From: Acidobacteriaceae bacterium
GTDB taxonomy: Bacteria > Acidobacteriota > Terriglobia > Terriglobales > Acidobacteriaceae
Assembly (NCBI GenBank): GCA_003132445.1
Contig: PKXU01000185.1
Location: 1-64,000 of the forward strand
Direction: 5' to 3'
Length of the DNA: 64,000 nucleotides
The number at the start of each line of letters is the position of its first letter. Position 1 is the stretch's first letter. The notes under the pieces are model-generated. The model searched no databases, was not told where the DNA came from, and saw nothing but the letters and a program-made list of their open reading frames with translations. Made by a program: the position numbers and the translations under genes. Positions 44,688-52,474 of the stretch are shown piece after piece.

Positions 44688-47180
44688 ATGTTTCTGCAAA
44701 ATCTCAAAGTTGCATTCCGGATGCTGAGCAAAAATCCATTGTTTACTTTAACCGCGGTTGCCACTATGGCCCTCGGACTCGGTGCGACCACGACGATTTT
44801 CAGCGTGACCAATGGCGTGCTTCTGCGGCCCCTTCCCTACAAGGATCCTGATCGGGTGGTGGAGGCCGGAATGGATCTGCGGCAACGACACGTTCGCGAC
44901 CTGCCATTTTCCAATGCCGATTTCATCGACCTCCGCGACGGTACGAAAAATGTCTTTGAAGATTTAGCCGGCGTTTTTACCTTCCGAAATGTAAGCCACC
45001 TCGAAGACGGTACGCCTGAGCAGAATCGGGTTGCGTTCGTCACCACTAATTTTTTTCGTCTATTGGGCGGCCAGATCATCCTCGGCCGCAATTTCTATCC
45101 AGAGGACGGAATCCCGCAACCCCCCGCGCCGCCTGCGGCAAGCGCTGCCGCTGCGCCAGCAGCACCGCAGCTCCCATTGATGGCGATTCTCAGCTATGAG
45201 TATTTTCAGCGACGTTTCGGGGGCAACACGGCTGCGCTGGGTCATCCCATGTTTTCTGGCAGGCAGCTCAGCCCGGTCATAGTAGGCGTGCTGGCTCCGC
45301 ACTTTCGCCTGTATTTTCCGCCGCAGGCGAATCAGGAATCTTCTCCCGATTTTTGGATCGCCAATCGACTGGGCTACGATGCCGCCGAACGAAATCAGTT
45401 CTCGATGTATGGAGTGGGCCGTCTGAAACCCGGCGTCTCCGTCGAACAGGCACAGGCGGCCGCCGATAATGTGGCGGCGGAAGCTCGCAAGAGCTTTCTC
45501 ATTGAGCGGACCGCAGGATATTACATTCACATCGAGCCCCTGCGGCAGCACTTGGTGGCAGAAGTGCGTCCCGCCATTCTGGCGCTGATGGGCTCCGCAA
45601 TTTTCCTTCTGCTCATTGCGTGCGCCAATGTCGCCAATCTTCTTCTGGTGAGGGCATCCTTGCGCGAACGTGAACTCGCGGTACGCGCCGCGCTCGGAGC
45701 CAATCGCTGGCGCTTGATTAGTTCCCTTCTCACCGAAGCCTTTTTACTTACTGCCCTGAGTACGTTAGTAGGTTTGGCGCTAGCGTGGATTGGAATTCAG
45801 GAACTACGAATTCTTGCTCCGGCCAACCTCCCCCGGCTAGACACTGTCCGCCTCGATTCTTTCGTTCTTGGATTTACGGCCATTGCATGCCTGGCCGCAA
45901 CGGCGATTTTTGGAATGTTGCCGGCTTGCCGGGCGTCGAAGCCGGGAGTCAGCACGCTATTGCGCGGGAGCGGCCGCAATGCAGGGCTTTTGGGCGGAAG
46001 CTCTTTGCGTAATGCAGTCGTGATGGTTGAAGTCTCTCTCTCGTTCGTGCTGCTCGCCGGAGCTGGATTAATGTTTCGCAGCTTTCTCGAGTTGCAGCGT
46101 GTTGATCCCGGCTTCGACCCTCACCATCTGTTGACTTTTCAAGTCGGCGGCAATCGCGGAGGCGGCGACGCGCCCGAAAAGCGAGCTGTTTTCGTACGCC
46201 AACTTCACGATCGTTTACAGGCAATCCCAGGGGTTGAGAGCGTGACCGCCTCCAGTCCTTTTCCGCTTGCGGGGGGCTTCAGCCCAATCCGCTGGGGCAC
46301 GGAAGAAGCTTTGTCGGACCCAGGCAAATTTCAAGCCACCGATAATGAAGCAGTCCTTCCTGGCTATTTTGAAACCATGCGCATTCGCTTGTTGGCAGGC
46401 CGCTTTTTTACTGATGCCGATAATTTGCCCGGTCGCAATGTGGTGATAATTGATGATGTCCTTGCCAATAAGGCGTTTCACGGACAATCTGCCATAGGCA
46501 AACGCATTCTGATTCGCGCCCGCACACCTGAAGCAGAATGGGTCGAGATCATAGGCGTGATAGCGCACCAGCACGCCGTTTCTCTGACGGAGCCGGGACG
46601 CGAACAAGTCTACTTCGCGGATGCATTCTTAGGATCTGGAACCGTCGATTCCTGGGCGATTCGCACTGCCAATGATCCGGCAAATTATGGAAACGCCATC
46701 CGCGCCGCAGTAAAGGAAGTCGACTCGCATCTTCTGGTCACAGAGATGCAACCGGTTGAAGTTTTGGTGTCGCACGCGCAAGCGTCCACCCGCTTCGCAC
46801 TAATCCTGATCAGTGTCTTCGCCCTCATCGCCGGAGTGCTGGCGGGCGTGGGACTGTATGGCGTGCTGGCGACTGCGGTGCGGCAACGTACTGCCGAGAT
46901 CGGTGTTCGCATGGCCCTGGGCGCGGATCAAAATCAGATTTTTAACCTGGTTGTCGGCCAGGGACTCCGCCTCAGCACTATCGGTATTGCTACCGGGTTG
47001 GTCGGATCATTCCTGCTCACGCGACTCATGCGCGCGATGTTAGTGGGCACTAAGCCAACCGATCCGGCTACGTTCGGAGTGGTTGCAGTGCTGTTCTTGC
47101 TGGTGGCGACCATAGCCTCATGGCTGCCAGCTCGCCGCGCTGCGGCACTGGATCCCGTTCGCGCTTTGCGCGAAGAATAA
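44688..47180 (+). CDS. ADOP-type FtsX/MacB-like ABC permease
   Basis: 830 aa. Begins MFLQNLKVAFRMLSKNPLFTLTAVATMALGLGATTTIFSVTNGVLLRPLPYKDPDRVV, the ADOP (TIGR03434) start. First FtsX block at about 295-410 (LALMGSAIFLLLIACANVANLLLVRASLRERELAVRAALGANRWRL). A second periplasmic domain follows, then the last FtsX block at about 700-830 (TAEIGVRMALGADQNQIF...ARRAAALDPVRALREE). These permeases have no ATPase partner in the neighbourhood; their function is unknown. Typical of Acidobacteriota. The ribosome site is weak. Confidence 0.92.
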   Translation: MFLQNLKVAFRMLSKNPLFTLTAVATMALGLGATTTIFSVTNGVLLRPLPYKDPDRVVEAGMDLRQRHVRDLPFSNADFIDLRDGTKNVFEDLAGVFTFRNVSHLEDGTPEQNRVAFVTTNFFRLLGGQIILGRNFYPEDGIPQPPAPPAASAAAAPAAPQLPLMAILSYEYFQRRFGGNTAALGHPMFSGRQLSPVIVGVLAPHFRLYFPPQANQESSPDFWIANRLGYDAAERNQFSMYGVGRLKPGVSVEQAQAAADNVAAEARKSFLIERTAGYYIHIEPLRQHLVAEVRPAILALMGSAIFLLLIACANVANLLLVRASLRERELAVRAALGANRWRLISSLLTEAFLLTALSTLVGLALAWIGIQELRILAPANLPRLDTVRLDSFVLGFTAIACLAATAIFGMLPACRASKPGVSTLLRGSGRNAGLLGGSSLRNAVVMVEVSLSFVLLAGAGLMFRSFLELQRVDPGFDPHHLLTFQVGGNRGGGDAPEKRAVFVRQLHDRLQAIPGVESVTASSPFPLAGGFSPIRWGTEEALSDPGKFQATDNEAVLPGYFETMRIRLLAGRFFTDADNLPGRNVVIIDDVLANKAFHGQSAIGKRILIRARTPEAEWVEIIGVIAHQHAVSLTEPGREQVYFADAFLGSGTVDSWAIRTANDPANYGNAIRAAVKEVDSHLLVTEMQPVEVLVSHAQASTRFALILISVFALIAGVLAGVGLYGVLATAVRQRTAEIGVRMALGADQNQIFNLVVGQGLRLSTIGIATGLVGSFLLTRLMRAMLVGTKPTDPATFGVVAVLFLLVATIASWLPARRAAALDPVRALREE

Positions 47181-47441
47181 GATCGCTCGCCGAAAATCAG
47201 TCTTGTCGGTCTATCCACTGACAGGACAGTCAAAAGTAAAAACTGCCAAAGAATTACCCGTTGTGGAATCGGCGGCAACGAACCGGAACTCATCGTCATC
47301 TGAAGCTCAACTTGAACGAATTCAAGAGAAATTACAGAGCGAAATGGCGGGATTTTGCAGGATGCCGGTATCTCGACTTAGCAAGGACACTGCCCGCAGC
47401 CTCAACTCAGAAACATTAGACCAATTCAGGAGAACGCTTCC
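47181..47441. other. Intergenic region between permease and aldo/keto reductase
   Basis: Holds an 80-codon frame (47203-47445) whose stop overlaps the next ATG. Its Ser/Glu-rich composition, TTG start and missing ribosome site make it doubtful. A weak hairpin, tgtcggt / actgaca, is at about 47203-47222. Confidence 0.4.
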
Positions 47442-48431
47442 ATGAATCAAATTCCCCTCACATCCTCGGCAGGAACTCGAAAAGGCGAAATGCTCTACCG
47501 CACTCTGGGCCGCACCGGAGAAACGGTTTCAGCAATCGGCATGGGCGGCTTTCATATTGCGCAGCACGGGCTCACCGAGAAGCAAAGTATTCGCCTGGTG
47601 CGCTCCGCAATTGATCGCGGCATAACATTCATGGACAACAGCTGGGACTATAACGAAGGCCAGAGTGAAGTGCGCATGGGAAAGGCCCTGAAGGATGGTT
47701 ATCGCCAGAAAGTTTTTCTCATGACCAAAATCGATGGCCGGACCAAAGACGTTGCCGCGCGGCAGATCGAAACTTGTCTCAAGCGCCTGCGAACCGATCA
47801 CATCGATCTCATACAGCATCATGAAATCATTCGCTTTGACGATCCCGATCGCATCTTCGCGAAAGGTGGAGCGATGGAAGCGGTTGTGGCCGCCAAGACA
47901 GCCGGCAAGATTCGCTTCATCGGATTCACTGGCCACAAAGATCCGCATATTCATTTGTATATGTTGAAAGTGGCCGCCGAGCACGGCTTTCACTTCGACA
48001 CCGCGCAAATGCCTTTGAACGTGATGGATGCGCACTACCGCAGTTTTGGGAAAATGGTTTTGCCCGAGCTGGTCAAGCAGCAAATTGGCGTCCTGGGCAT
48101 GAAGTCGATGGGCGATGGCGTAATCTTGAAGAGCAAGATCGTCACCCCGATCGAATGCCTACACTTCGCGCTGAGTCTGCCCACATCGGTTGTGATCACC
48201 GGAATCGATAAGCCGAAAATTTTGGACCAGGCGTTTGAAGCGGCCAAAACATTTCAGCCCATGACTCGAACCCAGATTGCGCGACTGCTGCAGAAAACCA
48301 AAGAAGTGGCTATGGCGGGAAAGTATGAACTGTTCAAAACATCTTCGCACTTCGACTCGACAGCGAAGAATCCCGACTGGCTGGGCGGGGATACGCGTGA
48401 AGTTCAAGCGCTGGCCCCGCCCGGCAAGTAG
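47442..48431 (+). CDS. Aldo/keto reductase
   Basis: 329 aa, ATG with AGGAG ten bases upstream. TIM-barrel AKR: LGRTGETVSAIGMGGFHI, Asp-Tyr pair in FMDNSWDYNEGQSE (about 64-77), Lys in VFLMTK (about 90), His in IDLIQHHEI. The C-terminal region SLPTSVVITGIDKPKILDQA binds NADPH. It belongs to the group lacking ferredoxin domains. It reduces an unknown carbonyl. No operon. Confidence 0.9.
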   Translation: MNQIPLTSSAGTRKGEMLYRTLGRTGETVSAIGMGGFHIAQHGLTEKQSIRLVRSAIDRGITFMDNSWDYNEGQSEVRMGKALKDGYRQKVFLMTKIDGRTKDVAARQIETCLKRLRTDHIDLIQHHEIIRFDDPDRIFAKGGAMEAVVAAKTAGKIRFIGFTGHKDPHIHLYMLKVAAEHGFHFDTAQMPLNVMDAHYRSFGKMVLPELVKQQIGVLGMKSMGDGVILKSKIVTPIECLHFALSLPTSVVITGIDKPKILDQAFEAAKTFQPMTRTQIARLLQKTKEVAMAGKYELFKTSSHFDSTAKNPDWLGGDTREVQALAPPGK

Positions 48432-48640
48432 ATTTTCAGCACAAAGGTGCGGAGACAAAGTCTGCACGTTAGTGCCAGCCCCCTAGCAGCTCTCGCCTTC
48501 CGCGGGATTCGTTCCCAAATCGGTCTCGGCATACACCCCCACATAACGAAGCGGCCCTTGGTAAAGGTTAGTTAGTCTTTTCAGGTGTAAAATAGCGGTA
48601 ATCGGTTTTCCCTTCACAGTCTCGTTTTCGAGGTGCACAT

Positions 48641-48901
48641 ATGAGCAACTCCCCCGATCATTCCTATGCCCCACCTTACCGTTGCCACGATTGCGGCAGC
48701 GCAGTCGCGTTCCGCTCGCGCAGCCGTACTTTTTTGGAACGGTTTATTCTTCCGCTTTTTCTTCTGCGTCCGGTACGCTGCGGAGAATGCTTTCGGCGAG
48801 ACTACCGGCTGATTTTTACTCCGGTACATGACCGGCTCTCGGACACAGCTAAGATGAATCCGGGCAAAGTGACGCCCTCCTCTCACCGGAACGTTGCCTA
48901 G
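48641..48901 (+). CDS. Small zinc-ribbon protein
   Basis: 86 aa with GAGGTG six bases upstream of ATG. Two cysteine pairs, CHDCG (15-19) and CGEC (about 47-50), span a hydrophobic stretch (FLERFILPLFLLRPVRCGEC). This is a typical short ribbon with a possible membrane touch. The C-terminal tail is basic/polar. Function unknown. Confidence 0.7.
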   Translation: MSNSPDHSYAPPYRCHDCGSAVAFRSRSRTFLERFILPLFLLRPVRCGECFRRDYRLIFTPVHDRLSDTAKMNPGKVTPSSHRNVA

Positions 48902-49185
48902 CCACACCGTTCGCCGCTATACTGCTGGAGTTGCACGAACTGAAATAGCGGGGGAGTTACAACAAGTTCGGCTGCGGCATTCTTCTGCCGCGGGATTACA
49001 AGGAGGCCGTCTTCAGCAGTAGTGAGGACCGAATCCGGGCTGACCACGCCAGCGTAGCAGTAGCCGGGCATTCCATTGTTCCGCAGAATGTTCCGCAGAA
49101 GTCCTTCGACCTTGGACGCGCCTGGGCCAAAGAAGAATCGGTCAAACAAGATTCGGTCAAACAAGAATGGCCTGGCCGCCTGCGG
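48902..49185. other. Region upstream of comF with short direct repeats
   Basis: No gene that I can support. Two frames are open: a minus frame (48898-49164, 88 codons), and a plus frame continuing in phase into comF without a start codon. It contains tandem 15-bp copies of aatcggtcaaacaag (49136-49150, 49151-49165, one mismatch) and a repeated gttccgcagaa at about 49078-49101. Confidence 0.4.
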
Positions 49186-50079
49186 ATGACGCGGCTAGCC
49201 GAAAATCTCTTTTCCGTTCTATTTCCTTCCGACTGCCGCATCTGCGGCGAGCCTCTGCTGAATATCTCCCGCCTGCCGGTATGTCTCCCTTGCCTGGAAA
49301 ACATCCAGCCGGGCAGCCCCAAGCTTTGTTCAATTTGCGGTGAGCGTGTCTTTTCGGTCTACGCAGAACTAGACGACGATGGTCTGCGGCGGTGCCGCGT
49401 ATGCCGAAGCGTGGACCGTCCTTTCAGCCGGGCGGTGGCATACGCGAGTTACGACTCAGGGCTGCGCGAACTGATTCACCTGCTGAAGTACAACGGTGTG
49501 CGTCCAGCAGCGAAAGTCCTGGGTCGCATGCTGGCTGAATCCCTCAACCCTCTGGAGCCTGAATTCGAGCTGGCCAGGATGAAGCAGTTGCCGTTCGAGC
49601 GGCCAGCGGTTCTTGTAATTCCGGTACCGCTCTATAAATCCAAGCGGCGACAACGCGGCTTCAATCAGGCGGAATTGATTGCGCGGGCCGCGCTTAAGTT
49701 TCGTCCCGCGAGCGAGAATCTGCAGCTTGTCCCCGACCTTTTGCTGCGAACGCGCGACACGCCGTCGCAGATCGGTTTAACCAGCCACCAGCGGCGGGTC
49801 AGCTTGCGCGGAGCCTTTGCCGTTGCCCGTGCCGCGGAAGTTACTGGCCGTGAAATCCTTTTGGTGGATGATGTTTACACCACGGGCGCCACGGCGACGG
49901 AGTGCGCCCGAGTGCTGCGCCGCGCCGGAGCCGCTCAGGTATGGGTTGCGACCGTGGCGCGCACGCAGAAACTCGCATCTAATCATGCGGATTTCGGCCC
50001 GGATACGAGCCCTGAACTGGCGAGTAATGAGCCGACCGATACCGATGCGGAAATTTTGGCGCGAGCTACCGGAACCTGA
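49186..50079 (+). CDS. ComF-family phosphoribosyltransferase-like protein
   Basis: 297 aa from ATG 49186. N-terminal zinc cysteines CRICGEPLL, CLPCLENI, CSICGERV and CRVC. The PRTase region has LIHLLKYNG (about 96), IPVPLYKSKRRQRGFNQAELIA (about 145) and the PRPP loop ILLVDDVYTTGATATECARVL (about 223). ComF proteins are needed for DNA uptake in naturally competent bacteria. About 30 extra residues follow the usual end. No ribosome site is evident. Confidence 0.88.
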   Translation: MTRLAENLFSVLFPSDCRICGEPLLNISRLPVCLPCLENIQPGSPKLCSICGERVFSVYAELDDDGLRRCRVCRSVDRPFSRAVAYASYDSGLRELIHLLKYNGVRPAAKVLGRMLAESLNPLEPEFELARMKQLPFERPAVLVIPVPLYKSKRRQRGFNQAELIARAALKFRPASENLQLVPDLLLRTRDTPSQIGLTSHQRRVSLRGAFAVARAAEVTGREILLVDDVYTTGATATECARVLRRAGAAQVWVATVARTQKLASNHADFGPDTSPELASNEPTDTDAEILARATGT

Positions 50080-50167
50080 ACAAACGGCGAAAACGGAGTC
50101 TGCGCAAAGTTTTGCGACTTAAAGTTTTGTAACTCAAGACGGGCTTCAGCCCTGACGGCAGGAAGTT

Positions 50168-50776
50168 ATGTCACTGAGGATGGATTATGACGCAGGCTCC
50201 CGGCACAGCGCCGGCCTGTTCGCATTGTCATCGACGGCCACGCACCGGCCCGGCGACGGCCATGCTCTGCTTGCGCCGGTCCTGGTGTTGAACGCCTCCT
50301 ACGAACCCATCAATGTTTGCGCCGCGCGCCGCGCCCTGGTTCTCGTGCTCAAGGGCGTGGCCATGACCGAGGAAGAGAACGGACATTTTCTGCACTCGGC
50401 CCGCGTAGCCATGCGCCTGCCGTCAGTGATCCGTCTGCTTGAATATCGCCGCATTCCGCATCAGAGCCGCGCGCTCTCACGGAAGAACATCCTGCTGCGC
50501 GATCGCAATACCTGCCAGTACTGCGCCACGGTGCTGTCCTCGAGTGACCTGACGCTCGACCACGTCATCCCGCGCTCCCGCGGAGGCTCGTCCACCTGGG
50601 AAAATCTTGTCGCCTGCTGCCACGGATGCAATCGCCGCAAAGGCAACCAACATCCCGCCGAAGCCGGCATGAAGCTGATGCGCGAACCCCGCGCCTTCAA
50701 CCTCCACACCAGCCGCCACATTATGCGGTTGATGGGCCGGTCGGATGATAAGTGGCGCAAGTATCTGTTTTATTAA
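50168..50776 (+). CDS. HNH endonuclease
   Basis: 202 aa, AGGAAG just before ATG. N-terminal strand region [33 protein letters not shown] motif: zinc Cys in [21 protein letters not shown] with the catalytic His, and [17 protein letters not shown]. This is the common chromosomal HNH protein widespread in several phyla (relatives of 5-methylcytosine-type HNH nucleases). Biological role unknown. The C-terminal part ([22 protein letters not shown]) is conserved. Just upstream, gggcttcagccc at about 50141-50152 is a REP-like hairpin. Confidence 0.88.
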   Translation: MSLRMDYDAGSRHSAGLFALSSTATHRPGDGHALLAPVLVLNASYEPINVCAARRALVLVLKGVAMTEEENGHFLHSARVAMRLPSVIRLLEYRRIPHQSRALSRKNILLRDRNTCQYCATVLSSSDLTLDHVIPRSRGGSSTWENLVACCHGCNRRKGNQHPAEAGMKLMREPRAFNLHTSRHIMRLMGRSDDKWRKYLFY

Positions 50777-50787
50777 AGTTTCAAAGT

Positions 50788-50811
50788 GGCAAAGTTTCAA
50801 CGTTTCAAAGT
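50788..50811 (+). repeat. Left 24-bp inverted repeat flanking the four-helix-bundle gene
   Basis: Starts ggcaaagtttca and ends gtttcaaagt. It is complementary to 51269-51292 with 22 of 24 positions matching. The inner part aagtttcaacg can also pair with cgttgaaactt at about 50850-50860. Confidence 0.7.
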
Positions 50812-50871
50812 GGGACTGGGTCACTCATTTTTACCTTGAAACTATGACACGTTGAAACTTAGTCTTACTCC

Positions 50872-51275
50872 GTGGCGCGCTCCTACCGTGAATTATTCGT
50901 TTGGCAGAAGGCGAAAGCTCTCGCCGTGCATGCCTACAGAGTCAGCGAAAAGTTTCCCAGAACTGAGACCTATGGTCTGACTTCTCAGATCAGGCGCGCG
51001 GCAGTATCAGTCGCTTCAAACATCGCAGAGGGACAAGGCAGGTTGACCCGCGGTGAATTCCTGCATTTCCTTGGCAAGCACGGGGATCGCTGCTGGAACT
51101 AGATACCCAACTGGAAATTGCGCTAGACCTGAACTACCTCGATGCGGGACAACAACGACAGCTGGCGCTGGAAGTCTATCAAGTGCTCGGTTTACTCAAC
51201 CGGCTTATCGAATCCCTCCGCCCAAAACCGGTTCAACGTTCGTCAGCGCCAGATCCTGAAACCTTGAAACTTTGA
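50872..51275 (+). pseudogene. Four-helix-bundle protein (23S rRNA intervening-sequence type), frameshifted
   Basis: GTG 50872 opens MARSYRELFVWQKAKALAVHAYRVSEKFP, then TYGLTSQIRRAAVSVASNIAEGQGR, which is the TIGR02436 pattern. Translation stops at TAG 51100-51102. The rest of the protein continues in another frame as ARGSLLELDTQLEIALDLNYL up to TGA 51273-51275. One missing base after ggcaag (about 51077) explains the break; adding it restores a protein of about 134 aa, the usual length. The family was first seen inside 23S rRNA insertions and also occurs between genes. The role is unknown. It is enclosed by 24-bp inverted repeats; the stop codon lies within the right one. Confidence 0.85.
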
Positions 51276-51292
51276 AACTCTGAAACTTTGCC
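51269..51292 (-). repeat. Right 24-bp inverted repeat flanking the four-helix-bundle gene
   Basis: Minus strand begins ggcaaagtttca and ends gtttcaaagt, matching the left repeat in 22 of 24 positions. It touches the stop codon of the minus-strand gene at 51293. Confidence 0.7.
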
Positions 51293-52138
51293 TCACTGCG
51301 GCTTCTTCTCATCCGGTTTCTGGTCTGGAGGCTGAGTGTCCTTGGGAATTTCTTTACCCTGATACAGAATTTTCGAATTGGCGCCGAAGCGCTTGTAGTC
51401 TTCGTACTTCACGATTTCCTTGATGTGCACATCTTCCAGCTTAAAGTGTAGCTCGTCGTCCGCCTTGGTATAGACGGGAAACCAATACTGGCCGTCGATT
51501 TGCTGCCGCCAAGTGGTGAACTTGGGAAATAAATTCTCCTGGTTGCCATGCTTCTCGCGAATGTCGGGCACCGTTTTCCCGTAGGTCTTCACGATCTGAA
51601 AATCGTGGTCGTCGACCCAGACGCGTCCCTGGAAGTAGCGCTTCTTGCCTTCAATCTTTTTCGGCGCGATGTCGAATACGTAGCAATGCAGTTCGTCTTC
51701 CTGCTGCTGCCCTACGTAAAGGATGTCGTATTCCGGAAGGTCTTCCGTAGTCAGAACGAATGGCAGCCGGTGCCGGATATCTTCGAAATCTTCCTGCGAC
51801 ATATAAATCTTGCTCAGGCTCGATTGCGGCGCGAAGACTACGTTCTCAATGCGATGGCCCTTATCGTCGAACATTACGTCGAAGACTTCGTGGTACTGGC
51901 CGTCGACCGTGTTGCCGTCGAGGGTGTCGACGGTTACATCCTGGCGGTACGTGTATTGGTCGCGCGCCTTGGCAAATTCCGTCTCTTTGGCGGCGAAGCG
52001 CTTGATGATGTCCTCGGGCGTGGTTCCGGCGGGGGAATTATTCTCGAGAGGGCCTTCCTGAGCGCGCGCAGGCCGAGCCGCTAGTCCGCAGGCTAGCAAG
52101 GCTACGAAAAATAGCAAACGAGCGGATACCAATTTCAT
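51293..52138 (-). CDS. Exported LolA/RseB-like beta-sheet protein
   Basis: 281 aa. The signal peptide ends at ARAQ. A region of beta strands follows (DQYTYRQDVTVDTLDGNTVDGQYHEVFDVMFDDKGHRIENVVFAP), with YDILYVGQQQEDELHCYVFDIAPKKIEGKKRYFQGRVWVDDHDFQIVKTYG and KFTTWRQQIDGQYWFPVYTKADDELHF. The order resembles the half-barrel of outer-membrane lipoprotein-sorting proteins. It has a Pro/Lys-rich tail. Periplasmic; role unknown. Common in Acidobacteria. Confidence 0.75.
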   Translation of the reverse strand: MKLVSARLLFFVALLACGLAARPARAQEGPLENNSPAGTTPEDIIKRFAAKETEFAKARDQYTYRQDVTVDTLDGNTVDGQYHEVFDVMFDDKGHRIENVVFAPQSSLSKIYMSQEDFEDIRHRLPFVLTTEDLPEYDILYVGQQQEDELHCYVFDIAPKKIEGKKRYFQGRVWVDDHDFQIVKTYGKTVPDIREKHGNQENLFPKFTTWRQQIDGQYWFPVYTKADDELHFKLEDVHIKEIVKYEDYKRFGANSKILYQGKEIPKDTQPPDQKPDEKKPQ

Positions 52139-52474
52139 ATCTCTAGTTTATCGAATTCCAGGCAAGGCCGTCGCGGTGCCGGAAAACACTTGCGCCGGTC
52201 AAAAACAAAAAAGGAAATTTGGGAAGACAGATACTGCGGCGACCCCACCCTCCAACCCCTCTCCGCTCAGTGAGGCCGGAGGGTAGGGTGCTGCAGTTCT
52301 GCCATTCAGTTGGATGCCTTCCTGAAAAAGAGGTTGGCGAAAAAAATGATCTTTTCGAACTAGTCGGAAACGTTAGAGCGCCGCTCAGGATGACAGGTCT
52401 TGGGAAAAAAGCGAGAAGCTAGAAGCCAATAACTTCCCGGTGCTACACTCATCCGTTTGCCCAAGGAGTTCTTC
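52139..52474. other. Intergenic region with REP-like hairpins
   Basis: accctcc (52247-52253) and ggagggt (52278-52284) form a stem. Bases about 52379-52398 (cgccgctcaggatgacagg) resemble the repeat that is also found inside the S9 peptidase gene just downstream. The S9 ribosome site AAGGAG ends six bases before the ATG at 52475. Confidence 0.5.

Noticed and set aside
47203-47445. 80-codon ORF whose stop overlaps the aldo/keto reductase start
   Set aside because: TTG start without a ribosome site, low-complexity composition, no recognised family.
48898-49164. 88-codon minus ORF before comF
   Set aside because: No ribosome site or family resemblance; overlaps the stop of the neighbouring zinc-ribbon gene and a competing open plus frame.
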